Assembly (NCBI GenBank): GCA_023426125.1
Contig: JAFABI010000018.1
Coordinates: 1 to 15,822, forward strand
DNA from: Bacillota bacterium
GTDB lineage: Bacteria > Bacillota > Clostridia > Acetivibrionales > DTU013
Length of the DNA stretch: 15,822 nucleotides
Direction of reading: 5' to 3'
Shown in pieces: positions 8,401-15,820 of the stretch (positions are counted from its first letter, which is position 1; each line of letters opens with the position of its first letter). The translations under genes and the position numbers were made by a program. The notes under the pieces are model-generated. The model was given only the letters and a program-made list of their open reading frames with translations. It did not search any database and was not told the DNA's origin.

Positions 8401-9194
8401 TTGAGGACAAGGATGTGACCATCCGCAAGGCCGACCTTGGCCGCGACATCCGCAGCTTCCTTTCCTACGCCTTGGGCTGCATGTTCGGGCGGTACAGTCT
8501 GAACGAACCGGGGATTGTATATGCCGGCGGCCAGTTTGATATGTCGCGTTATAAAACCTTCCTGCCTGAGGGAGACAACATTATCCCAATCGGCAGCGCA
8601 GACTATTTTGATGACGACATCGTGGTTCGTTTCACAGAGTTTGTCCGAGCCGTGTATGGCGATGCAACGTTAGACGAAAACCTTAACTTCATTGCCAACG
8701 CCCTCTATCCCAACGGCGGCGGTTCAGCGAAGGAAAAGATCCGCCGTTATTTCCTCAGTGATTTTTATAAAGATCATGTGAAGATATACCAGAAGCGGCC
8801 TATCTATTGGCTGTTGGAAAGCGGCAAAAAGGACGGATTCAAAGCTCTTATTTACCTACACCGATACGACAAATATACCATTGCGCGGGCCCGTACCGAT
8901 TACCTGCATCCGCTTCAGCACAAATACGAAGCGGAAATTAAACGGCTGGAGATGCTTTCCGTTTCAACTGATAATTCCCGTGAAAAAGCCGCCTACCGCA
9001 AAGAAATGGAAACATTACAGGGCAAAATTGAGGAATGCCGCGTTTACGATCAGGTGGTGGCGCACATCGCACATCAACAGATTGAGCTTGACCTTGATGA
9101 AGGTGTTGTGGTAAACTATGGGAAGTTCCAGGATGTGGAAGTGCCTAGAGACAACGGCAAAACTGAAAAGATGGACTTATTAGCGAAGATCTAG
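5439..9194 (+). CDS. pglX: BREX adenine-specific DNA methyltransferase PglX
   Basis: This 1251-residue protein is the BREX site-specific N6-adenine methyltransferase, which modifies host DNA at an asymmetric site and also determines which DNA is recognised as foreign. The SAM-binding motif I is DPCMGSGH at residues 349-356 and the catalytic motif IV is NPPY at 535-538. Residues about 1160-1202 form a coiled-coil-like helix before the C-terminus. The start is fixed by AGGAGG at 5423-5428. Residues about 540-958 (bases 7055-8315) form the probable target-recognition part and are far more AT-rich than either flank. By hand count, row 7321-7380 is 14/60 G+C and row 8401-8460 is 37/60. The frame is intact across both boundaries, so the protein should be functional. 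Only one pglX is present, and no spare specificity segments are seen. Confidence 0.95.
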   Translation: MDKTAIKNFAVATRRKLIEAVRQKAFQLYVFQDGALPPDEAYYRLRADGIFLSTEQREARLKLVGELAALDHSLDNEKSYQHVMEEVAYTWFNRLIALRFMEVNDYLPSGIRILSSVDKGRIEPDAMREAERLDYVHQAQIAELRADTGYNASEKLYKYILISQCNALSSILPGMFEKINDYTELLLPNALYTKGGIVHDLVNAIAEDDFRDQVQIIGWLYQYYISEKKDEVFAGLKKNIKINKETIPAATQLFTPEWIVKYMVENSLGRLWLEQLETQKSFDLNYFDSGNFSLSEDKDQSVTKKQQSLKSNWKYYIEEAEQDGEVKKQLYQLRMSNKNYDITSIKLIDPCMGSGHILVYAFDVFYQIYLSQGYAEREIPNLILENNIYGLDIDDRAGQLAYFALMMKARSYNRRFFRQENIPNTNVYAIPETISAYLAGSDTFFGAKMTENEKKVCHDNLMYLVGLFENGKEYGSALKIEREIDYACLKAYIHDYSSEQTTFEETGILEQVELLERIIDVAFVLSQKYDVVVTNPPYMGSSGMNDILTNYLNKEYPISKFDMSTVFMEKTLDMCSPYGMMSMINIPVWMSKSSFQDLRYSLLTNHSFSTMLHFGRGIFGSDFGTTSFTIYKTNVKNYNSVFMQLFDQLGAVDNLAIKEKWFFEKKNYYVAQQSKFLNIASFPIAYWVSPKILNILEQFQPLQQYADARKGLTTGDNDRFVRLWFEISQVNFSIYSNSDEKWFPMTKGGDFRKWYGNNEYVVNWYNNGFEICNFKDEKGKLRSRPQNVKYYFKEGVSWNDTTATGKIAFRYQDSNYIPNASGPCVYCENHSQLMYLFALLNSRVSQCLLEVLAPNMKFEVGQMALVPIILDKKNIDSLVEINLVITRTDWDSFETSWDFKTHPLIEFGISLYSGLGEGKNMPVSEIGKRGINFIYEKSAPMNARIETAYKMWNDFANEQFSKLKANEEELNRIFIEIYGLQDELTPEVEDKDVTIRKADLGRDIRSFLSYALGCMFGRYSLNEPGIVYAGGQFDMSRYKTFLPEGDNIIPIGSADYFDDDIVVRFTEFVRAVYGDATLDENLNFIANALYPNGGGSAKEKIRRYFLSDFYKDHVKIYQKRPIYWLLESGKKDGFKALIYLHRYDKYTIARARTDYLHPLQHKYEAEIKRLEMLSVSTDNSREKAAYRKEMETLQGKIEECRVYDQVVAHIAHQQIELDLDEGVVVNYGKFQDVEVPRDNGKTEKMDLLAKI

Positions 9195-9239
9195 GATTAA
9201 GCAATCGTGTAATCTATGTATTTGAAGGGAGAGGCTTTC

Positions 9240-10274
9240 ATGGCGCTTGAAAAAATATATTTAGAGAACTTTACAGTATTTGACAGGGTAGAGATTGAGT
9301 TTTCGCCGGGTATTAATGTTTTTATTGGCGAGAATGGTACCGGAAAAACACATATGCTAAAAATTCTTTATTCTTTTTTAGAAAGTGATACGCTTTCACA
9401 AAATTCAAAATTATTATTTTTTGAAACATTATGTAAATGTTTTCTTGCAGACAATTTTAGGGATTTATTTAACACAGCGGATAAAGAACAATTGACTAAA
9501 ATAAGCGCCAACAATAAGCAATATAATTATCAGTCATGGTATATCGATGATAATAGCCATAAAGATAAACAAGAGGCACCATTTGAAAATTTAGAAATCA
9601 AACTGCAAATAGAGGGTCAACGCTCTAAGGAATCCAGTCCGACTGTATTCATTCCAGCGAAGGAAATGTTAACGCATGCAGGGATTGAAAAGGATTATAT
9701 TGAACGTTATATTCCATTTGATAAAACTCTTATAGATATTTTTGTGAAATCGGGAATATCGGAGTTGCGCATTCTTTCTCCCGAATCTCAGACTATACTG
9801 GATAATATAAAACAAATCATCGGTGGGACGGTATTATTAGAAAAAAACAAATATTATATTTTGCATGAGGATTATAAAATTAGTTTTCAATATGAGGCGG
9901 AGGGATTTAAAAAGCTGTCAGTCCTTTGGAGGCTGATAGAAACAGGTATCCTGTCGAAAGGAACCGTGCTTTTTTGGGACGAACCGGAAGCGAACATCAA
10001 TCCACAAAATATCGCTATGTTAATGGATATGCTTTTTGCGCTGCAAAAATCTGGTATTCAAATTTTTATTGCCACACATAACTACGTATTGGCGAAATAT
10101 TTAGAATTGAAAAAGGCAAGCCATAACGATATTCGATTTCATTCATTTTTTAAACTTGATAGCAGGATTGCCTTAGAGAGCAAAGAAACATTTAAAGACT
10201 TGCAAAACAATGCAATTGCTGAGGCATACAACAAGTTATTGGATGATGTCTTCAAAGATAAAACAGGGGGTTGA
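9240..10274 (+). CDS. SMC/OLD-like ATPase of an accessory defence pair in the BREX operon
   Basis: I chose the ATG at 9240 (344 residues) because AAGGGAG at 9225-9231 precedes it correctly; the in-frame ATG at 9216 has no ribosome site. The protein opens MALEKIYLENFTVFDRVEIE, typical of AAA_15/AAA_21 (OLD, RecF and SMC-like) ATPases. The Walker A loop is GENGTGKT at 30-37, a signature-like segment EGFKKLS is at 221-227, the Walker B is VLFWDEP with D247 and E248, and an H-switch ATHN places H280. There is no C-terminal TOPRIM nuclease domain, so any effector must be separate, probably the next gene. Its location between pglX and pglZ matches the ariA slot of some Salmonella BREX loci, but it seems shorter than AriA. 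Row 9421-9480 is 18/60 G+C, lower than the neighbouring genes, which suggests a separately acquired cassette. Confidence 0.85.
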   Translation: MALEKIYLENFTVFDRVEIEFSPGINVFIGENGTGKTHMLKILYSFLESDTLSQNSKLLFFETLCKCFLADNFRDLFNTADKEQLTKISANNKQYNYQSWYIDDNSHKDKQEAPFENLEIKLQIEGQRSKESSPTVFIPAKEMLTHAGIEKDYIERYIPFDKTLIDIFVKSGISELRILSPESQTILDNIKQIIGGTVLLEKNKYYILHEDYKISFQYEAEGFKKLSVLWRLIETGILSKGTVLFWDEPEANINPQNIAMLMDMLFALQKSGIQIFIATHNYVLAKYLELKKASHNDIRFHSFFKLDSRIALESKETFKDLQNNAIAEAYNKLLDDVFKDKTGG

Positions 10275-10279
10275 TATTA

Positions 10280-10798
10280 ATGACCGGGGGAGTATATGTT
10301 GAAGAAAGCGGCGTATATCAAATAGACTGCACTCAAGCAATTTGGGCTACAGATCAGGTACATTCACAATATCACGCAGCAGGTACGTTTCTTTGTGATG
10401 CTGATTTTATCGCTGAAACATCAAACTATATTTATATCATTGAATATAAAAATGCAAATATACCAAACGCCGCAAATCCTGCCGGTTTTAATCCTTCCGC
10501 GCAGGATAAGGTTGATAAAGTAGCCCGGAAATTCTATGACAGTCTGCACTATTTATCAACTAATAATAAGAATAAGCCGGTCAAGTATATTTATGTTGTT
10601 GAGTATCCAAATGCGGGTTCAACAGACAGAAGATTACTCCGAAACAAGATAGCAGACCGGCTGCCTTTCAGGTTACAGCAAGGAAAGGCAAAATCTATTA
10701 TTGATGGATTCGATGTTGTTTCAATAGCAGAATGGAATAGTCATCAAGATTATTCACAATTGCCCTTAACGCTGATAATGCAGGGAGCGACTACATAA
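10280..10798 (+). CDS. Small PD-(D/E)xK-nuclease-like protein partnered with the ATPase
   Basis: I do not recognise the family by name. The ATG at 10280 (172 residues) is preferred because GGGGG at 10266-10270 is well spaced; a TTG at 10271 would leave no room for a ribosome site. Residues 38-59 show LCDADFIAE, then a hydrophobic strand, then IIEYKNA: D42, E55 and K57 form a D-x(12)-E-x-K pattern typical of PD-(D/E)xK nucleases. A helix follows (SAQDKVDKVARKFYDS) that could supply the usual late Q or K. No signal peptide or membrane segment is visible. Its frame overlaps the ATG of pglZ by one base and it starts five bases after the ATPase stop, so it is cotranslated with both. It is likely the effector of the ATPase, which is inference. 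It does not resemble the TOPRIM-type AriB. Confidence 0.6.
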   Translation: MTGGVYVEESGVYQIDCTQAIWATDQVHSQYHAAGTFLCDADFIAETSNYIYIIEYKNANIPNAANPAGFNPSAQDKVDKVARKFYDSLHYLSTNNKNKPVKYIYVVEYPNAGSTDRRLLRNKIADRLPFRLQQGKAKSIIDGFDVVSIAEWNSHQDYSQLPLTLIMQGATT

Positions 10799-13344
10799 TG
10801 AACCTAACTGAAATAAAAAAATCTCTTGGACGGCAGTTTGCACGTGAACTGGTGCAGGGCAGCGTCCGCAACATCATCTTCTGGTATGATGAGGAAGGCG
10901 TGTTTGACAGCGATATCGACAGCCTGTCGCTTGAGAATGTGAAGATTATCAAGCTCTATGATAAAAACATGTTTGCCGTAAAGCTCTACATAGAGGAAAC
11001 CGATACGACGAGCAACCTGCTGGTCTATTCGCCGTTGCCGCGCCCGGATAACCGGGAGAACTGGCTGACCGACACTATCAAATACAGCCAGACCTTCTCG
11101 ACTGACGAAACGTCGTTGAACCTGCTTAATTTTAAGATCGACAGCGCTTTGCGCAGTGTTGTGGCAAAATACAAGACGTTCTTCCGCAACGGCGAACGGT
11201 GCAGGAAGTTTGAAAGCTATGGCTTCTCACCCTATACCGAAGCGAAAATAGATATTGGCGTTTTGTCTACGCTCTGCAGGCTGCCCGCCCCCAACCTTGA
11301 CAATGTTGTCCGAACGTTATTGATTGAGATGGTAAATGGAGAAAACGAGGTCTATGACAGTATATGCAAATTAGGCAATGCAGATGCTTTATGGTCGTTG
11401 ATACAAAAGGCGTATGGATATGAGTTTCCGGAACAGAGTCTTGAAAGGCTGGCAATTCTACTCTTGTGCAGCCACTTCTCACATAGCATCAACGGAAATA
11501 TGCCCAAGGAATGGCAAGTGTATGTATCGGCTAATTCAAACTGCTTTGTATTTGTAGACAACCTTATGAAAAACAGCCAGCTTTGGGACGATTACAACAA
11601 GCTGGCCGGATTTGTCGCCGAAAAGCTTGGCATGCCTGAGCACGTATCCAAGTGGACGATTGACGTGATTTTGGATTGCGATACATTTGAAGATTTTGAC
11701 AACAGCATCATCCGCCGAATAAGAGAATATGTCGAACAGAGTGTCGGCGAGTATGAACATTACCGTAAAATCATTCATAGCCGAAAGAACCGGCGTTATT
11801 ACAGACAATATAAAAATGAATTTGAAGTATTGCTTTATGGCTGCGAATATCTGGAGTTGGCGCAAAAGTACAAAGAATTGCCGGGTAAGTCTGCGTCAGA
11901 ACTCTTTGACAAATACACAAAGTCCTATTACAAGCTTGATAACAGTTATCGGCATTTCATTATCAGCTATGACCGCCTGGATGGGCAAGATGGCTTTGCA
12001 AAGCTGCGTGAAATGGTGGAAAACAGCTATACAAACTGGTATTTAAACGAGCAATCCATGAAATGGTGCGCGTTTTGGGATGCCGAAACCGTCTGGCAGG
12101 TGCCGGGTGTAACGCCCCAACAAGGCTTCTATGACAAATACGCCCGCCGCTTTGTTGTTGACAACGAACGGCTGATCGTTGTCATATCAGACGGTTTGCG
12201 CTATGAGTCGGCGGTAGAATTGAATACGATCCTCAATCGGGAGCAGAAGGGTGTAAGCGAGCTGGATGTAATGCTGGGGGCTATCCCGTCTTATACGGCG
12301 TTGGGTATGGCTTCGCTTATGCCGCACAAACACATCTCTATCACCGATAGAGCCGATATTGAAATTGATGGTATCTCTACAAAAGGTACTGAAAACCGCG
12401 GCAAGATACTCCGGCTTGTTAAAGAAGAATCCGTTGCTATCACCTACGACGATTTGATAAAGCTGAACAAACAGCAGATGTCGGAAAAGTTCTCCGGTGT
12501 GAAGCTGATCTATATTTACCACAACATGATTGACGCGCGGGGCGACAATGCCGCCACTGAGCATGAAGTATTTGAGGCGACAGACAAGGCATTCAGAGAA
12601 CTGTCCGGCCTTGTGCGCAAGTTACGCAACGATATCAGCGCCATTAATATCCTGATAACGGCGGATCATGGCTATATCTACCGCCGGACGCCGTTGCAGG
12701 AGCGCGACAAGACCCCAAAAGAAGACACAGCAGGCATCGAATCAAAGCGAAGGTTTATACTGTCTAAAGAGAACATCGAAAAACAAGGAACGCAGAGTTT
12801 TCCGATGGACTATTTGACGAAGGACGAATCCGGACTGCACGCTGTTATTCCTCGTAGCGTCAACTGTTTCAAGGTACAGGGCGCTGGAAGTTGTTACGTT
12901 CATGGCGGGACAAGCTTGCAGGAAGTTGCGGTGCCGGTGATTCGTTTCAAGAGCGATAAGAATCTGAGCCGCTCCATGAGCGCCAAAAAAGTGTCACTTG
13001 GACTGACCAACCTGTCTCGCAGGATTACAAGCGTAATTACGCATCTGACCTTCTTCCAGAACAAGCCGGTAGATGAAAAGCATCTGCCGTTACGTGTAAC
13101 TGCATATTTTGTAGACATGGCCGGGAACCGGGTTTCCAACGAAAATATTATCATTGCCGAAAGCGCCAGTGCAAAGCCGGGCGAGCGGACTTATAAAGAG
13201 AAATTCACACTGAAGGATATGGCCTACGACAAGAGCAAAGAATACTATCTCGTTATGAAGGACGAAGACGAGCTTGTGAATACTGAGCTTGAGCGGATCC
13301 CCTTCATCATTGACCTAGTGTTCGGCGGCAGCATTCAATTTTAA
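10798..13344 (+). CDS. pglZ: BREX alkaline-phosphatase-superfamily protein PglZ
   Basis: This 848-residue protein is PglZ, the hallmark gene that defines BREX and Pgl loci. The metal-binding centre of the alkaline phosphatase fold shows as ISDGLRYE with D465, and later TADHGY with D623 and H624. The N-terminal 450 residues are the usual helical PglZ extension. Reported activity of PglZ homologues is metal-dependent phosphodiesterase or nuclease action, though its role in exclusion is unsettled. The ATG shares its A with the TAA of the preceding small gene, and GGGAG at 10783-10787 serves as ribosome site. Composition returns to that of brxC and pglX (row 12121-12180 is 30/60 G+C), unlike the cassette just before it. 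The frame is intact. Confidence 0.95.
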   Translation: MNLTEIKKSLGRQFARELVQGSVRNIIFWYDEEGVFDSDIDSLSLENVKIIKLYDKNMFAVKLYIEETDTTSNLLVYSPLPRPDNRENWLTDTIKYSQTFSTDETSLNLLNFKIDSALRSVVAKYKTFFRNGERCRKFESYGFSPYTEAKIDIGVLSTLCRLPAPNLDNVVRTLLIEMVNGENEVYDSICKLGNADALWSLIQKAYGYEFPEQSLERLAILLLCSHFSHSINGNMPKEWQVYVSANSNCFVFVDNLMKNSQLWDDYNKLAGFVAEKLGMPEHVSKWTIDVILDCDTFEDFDNSIIRRIREYVEQSVGEYEHYRKIIHSRKNRRYYRQYKNEFEVLLYGCEYLELAQKYKELPGKSASELFDKYTKSYYKLDNSYRHFIISYDRLDGQDGFAKLREMVENSYTNWYLNEQSMKWCAFWDAETVWQVPGVTPQQGFYDKYARRFVVDNERLIVVISDGLRYESAVELNTILNREQKGVSELDVMLGAIPSYTALGMASLMPHKHISITDRADIEIDGISTKGTENRGKILRLVKEESVAITYDDLIKLNKQQMSEKFSGVKLIYIYHNMIDARGDNAATEHEVFEATDKAFRELSGLVRKLRNDISAINILITADHGYIYRRTPLQERDKTPKEDTAGIESKRRFILSKENIEKQGTQSFPMDYLTKDESGLHAVIPRSVNCFKVQGAGSCYVHGGTSLQEVAVPVIRFKSDKNLSRSMSAKKVSLGLTNLSRRITSVITHLTFFQNKPVDEKHLPLRVTAYFVDMAGNRVSNENIIIAESASAKPGERTYKEKFTLKDMAYDKSKEYYLVMKDEDELVNTELERIPFIIDLVFGGSIQF

Positions 13345-13360
13345 GAAGGCGGTACCAATA

Positions 13361-15436
13361 ATGGGCGAAAATCTGAACACCATTTTGCAGGAAGCCTTTG
13401 TGGGGAAGATCGTCCGAAAGGACCTGACGAAAAAAATTAAAGAGGGCGCGAATGTTCCGGTTTATGTGCTGGAATACCTGCTGGGGATGTATTGTGCCAC
13501 AAACGACGAAGACGGAATTGAAGAAGGCGTCCAGCGCGTCAAGAGTATTCTTGCCAATAATTTTGTGCGCCCTGATGAAGCAGAGAAAATCAAGTCTCAA
13601 ATCCGTGAATTGGGCAGCTACACTGTCATTGACAAGGTGGAATCGAAACTTGACCCGGATAGCGATACCTATCAGGCGGGGTTTTCCAACCTGAACCTTA
13701 AGAATGTATTAGTTGCCGATGCTTATATCAAACAATATGAAAAACTGCTATCTGGAGGTATCTGGTGCATTCTGCGCATGAATTACAACCGTTTGGAAGA
13801 TCGATACGACGAGTACGATACCGAAGCACCCAGGGGCAGTAGGAAAAGTCGTGTCAGCCCCTTTGAGATACAGGACTTAACTCCGATCCAGCTTCCACAC
13901 ATGGATATGCAGGAGTTTTTTGATGGCAGAAAGCAATTCACAAAAGACGAGTGGATTGATGTTCTGCTCCGGAGTGTCGGTATGGAGCCAACCCAGTTTA
14001 AGTACCGGACAAAATGGCATCTGCTGGAGCGCATGGTGCCATTGGTGGAGAATAACTACAATCTATGTGAGCTTGGTCCGCGTGGAACAGGAAAATCCCA
14101 CGTTTATAAGGAGATTTCCCCCAATTCCATCTTGATTTCCGGTGGGCAAACCACCGTTGCCAATCTGTTTTACAATATGGCAAATAGGACCATCGGACTT
14201 GTCGGCATGTGGGATTGTGTAGCTTTTGATGAAGTTGCAGGCATTACATTCAAAGACAAAGATGGCATCCAGATCATGAAGGATTTTATGGCATCAGGCT
14301 CTTTTGCGCGCGGCAAGGAAGAAAAGAACGCCAACGCTTCAATGGTGTTTGTTGGAAATATCAATCAAAGCGTGGATGTGCTGATGAAGACATCCCACCT
14401 GTTTGAACCGTTTCCGGCTGCGATGGCTTACGACAGCGCGTTTTTTGACAGGATGCACTATTATCTGCCTGGCTGGGAGATTCCTAAAATGAGGCCGGAG
14501 TTTTTTACGAACGAGTACGGTTTCATTACCGATTATCTGGCCGAGTTTTTGCGTGAAATGCGAAAGCGTTCATTTGGGGACGCAATTGAACGGTATTTCC
14601 GGCTGGGCGGTGATTTGAACCAGCGTGATGTAATTGCTGTGCGCAAAAGTCTATCCGGGTTTCTCAAGCTGCTGTATCCGCATGGTGAGTTCGGTAAAGA
14701 GGATGTGGCTGAAGTATTACAATATGCATTGGAAGGCCGACGCAGGGTCAAGGAACAGCTCAAAAAGATAGGCGGCATGGAATTTTATGATGTCCATTTC
14801 TCCTATCTTGACAATGAGAGCTTTGAGGAACATTTCGTATCCGTGCCGGAGCAAGGCTCGGGCAAGCTGATCCCCGAAGGCCAAGGCAAACCCGGCCATG
14901 TGTATACAGTAGCCCGCGGTGATACTGGAATGCTGGGCGTTTACAAACTTGAAACCGAGGTTGTGGGCGGCAATGGAAAGTTTGAAGTCACCGGAATTGG
15001 CTACGACCGCGAGGCCAAAGAAAATCTCAAAACTGCACAGAACTACTTCAAAGCCAACAAGAAAATGATCAGTGGTTCGATTAGCATTGACACCAACAAT
15101 TTTTTAATGCACGTCGCTGACTGTAAGGGCGTTGGCTCGACGCCGGAACTGGCGCTTTGCGCTTTTGTGGCGCTCTGTGGTGCATCGCTTCGCAAGCCGG
15201 TTCAGTCGCAAATGTGCGTACTGGGCAATATGAGCATCGGCGGCACGATCAACAAGGTCGAAGAACTTTCCAATACATTGCAAGTCTGCTTTGACGCTGG
15301 GGCAAAGAAAATATTATTGCCCATGTCTTCCGCAGTTGATATTGGAATAGTACCTTCGGAACTTTTTGCGAAATTCCAGACTTCGTTTTACACAAGCCCG
15401 GAGGATGCTGCTTTTAAGGCATTGGGGATAGAGTGA
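13361..15436 (+). CDS. brxL: BREX Lon-like AAA+ ATPase BrxL
   Basis: At 691 residues this is BrxL, the last core gene of type 1 BREX, a DNA-associated AAA+ ATPase required for exclusion but generally not for methylation. The Walker A is GPRGTGKS at 239-246 and the Walker B is VAFDEVAG with D290 and E291. The C-terminal 100 residues resemble the Lon (S16) protease fold. S593 in KGVGST falls where the Lon catalytic serine lies, but in my hand alignment the position of the catalytic lysine is T639, so proteolysis is doubtful. AGAAGGCGG at 13344-13352 precedes the ATG. Its TGA overlaps an ATG at 15436, coupling it to a short broken frame downstream. Confidence 0.95.
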   Translation: MGENLNTILQEAFVGKIVRKDLTKKIKEGANVPVYVLEYLLGMYCATNDEDGIEEGVQRVKSILANNFVRPDEAEKIKSQIRELGSYTVIDKVESKLDPDSDTYQAGFSNLNLKNVLVADAYIKQYEKLLSGGIWCILRMNYNRLEDRYDEYDTEAPRGSRKSRVSPFEIQDLTPIQLPHMDMQEFFDGRKQFTKDEWIDVLLRSVGMEPTQFKYRTKWHLLERMVPLVENNYNLCELGPRGTGKSHVYKEISPNSILISGGQTTVANLFYNMANRTIGLVGMWDCVAFDEVAGITFKDKDGIQIMKDFMASGSFARGKEEKNANASMVFVGNINQSVDVLMKTSHLFEPFPAAMAYDSAFFDRMHYYLPGWEIPKMRPEFFTNEYGFITDYLAEFLREMRKRSFGDAIERYFRLGGDLNQRDVIAVRKSLSGFLKLLYPHGEFGKEDVAEVLQYALEGRRRVKEQLKKIGGMEFYDVHFSYLDNESFEEHFVSVPEQGSGKLIPEGQGKPGHVYTVARGDTGMLGVYKLETEVVGGNGKFEVTGIGYDREAKENLKTAQNYFKANKKMISGSISIDTNNFLMHVADCKGVGSTPELALCAFVALCGASLRKPVQSQMCVLGNMSIGGTINKVEELSNTLQVCFDAGAKKILLPMSSAVDIGIVPSELFAKFQTSFYTSPEDAAFKALGIE

Positions 15437-15710
15437 TGGAGATACAGATTCCACTCGAAAATGCAAGCTTTTGCATGATTCAGATATATAAAGAGACGGT
15501 TTTATGTTAGATTTACATTATCTGAAAGATTAGCTGAATTATATCAAATATTAAAAAACTGCTTTTGAAAAGGATTTATATAATTCAATTGGCAGCTCAA
15601 ATTATTATGAGCTTCTAGTTACCAATATAAAGGTGAGTAGGAAAGCTTCTTTCCTATATGCTTTATTAAGTTTTCTGGTTTATAAAGCGCCGCAATATTT
15701 TTCAAAGTAG
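15436..15710 (+). pseudogene. Possible decayed small gene translationally coupled to brxL
   Basis: An ATG at 15436 overlaps the brxL stop (TGATG) and opens 24 codons (MEIQIPLENASFCMIQIYKE and four more) to a TAG at 15508-15510. Other frames then take over: frame 2 from about 15494 reads RRFYVRFTLSERLAELYQIL and stops at 15566-15568, and frame 3 from 15564 reads FEKDLYNSIGSSNYYELLV and onward to a TAG at 15708-15710, inside the right repeat. Removing one base near 15494 and one T from the TTTT at 15563-15566 would join these into a single product of about 90 residues. No family is recognised. It could equally be chance open frames in AT-rich DNA, so confidence is low. Confidence 0.3.
15638..15656. 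terminator. Weak stem-loop downstream of brxL, possible terminator
   Basis: TAGGAAAG at 15638-15645 pairs perfectly with CTTTCCTA at 15649-15656 across a 3-base loop. The stem is half A-T, and the downstream bases (TATGCTTTATTAAG) are not a clean T run, so it is a poor intrinsic terminator. It is nevertheless the best one between brxL and the right repeat. A smaller 6-bp stem (ATGCAA/TTGCAT) lies at 15461-15476. Transcription may simply run into the inward-facing transposase-like gene. Confidence 0.25.
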
Positions 15711-15820
15711 GTTTTCTGTTTAAATTTTGAGGGATGGGGATTTTTTTGTTTTTCCCGGTCCAAGCGTTGTAAAACGCTTGCCAGCATTTGCAGCGTTGCT
15801 GCTTCTAAACACAAGCCGCA
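15680..15820 (-). CDS. C-terminal fragment of a probable insertion-sequence transposase, right copy
   Basis: On the - strand this frame is open from the window edge to a TAA at 15680-15682. It encodes the same basic tail as the left copy (LQRLDREKQKNPHPSKFKQK, then TYFEKYCGAL). The ending YCGAL is absent from the left copy, which suggests that this copy holds the undamaged C-terminus. The gene is cut by the window end, so the catalytic domain cannot be inspected. Its 3' end points toward the BREX operon, opposite to the left copy. Transposase identity is inferred from the basic tail, the two copies and the flanking position; the IS family was not assigned. Confidence 0.5.
   Translation of the reverse strand, partial: CGLCLEAATLQMLASVLQRLDREKQKNPHPSKFKQKTYFEKYCGAL

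Noticed and set aside
9216..9239. ATG at 9216 as start of the accessory ATPase
   Set aside because: It has no ribosome site, whereas the in-frame ATG at 9240 follows AAGGGAG at good spacing and begins the conserved N-terminal strand directly.
10271..10279. TTG at 10271 as start of the small nuclease-like gene
   Set aside because: The G-rich ribosome site at 10266-10270 would abut it; the ATG at 10280 has correct spacing.
9216..10798. Naming the accessory genes ariA and ariB (PARIS)
   Set aside because: Position and ATPase type fit, but the second protein is 172 residues with a D/E-x-K motif and no TOPRIM-like signature, and the ATPase seems shorter than AriA. The names would claim more than the sequence shows.
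1822..15436. Long open frames on the - strand opposite brxC, pglX, pglZ and brxL
   Set aside because: They are shadows of the + strand genes, lack ribosome sites and show no recognisable motifs.
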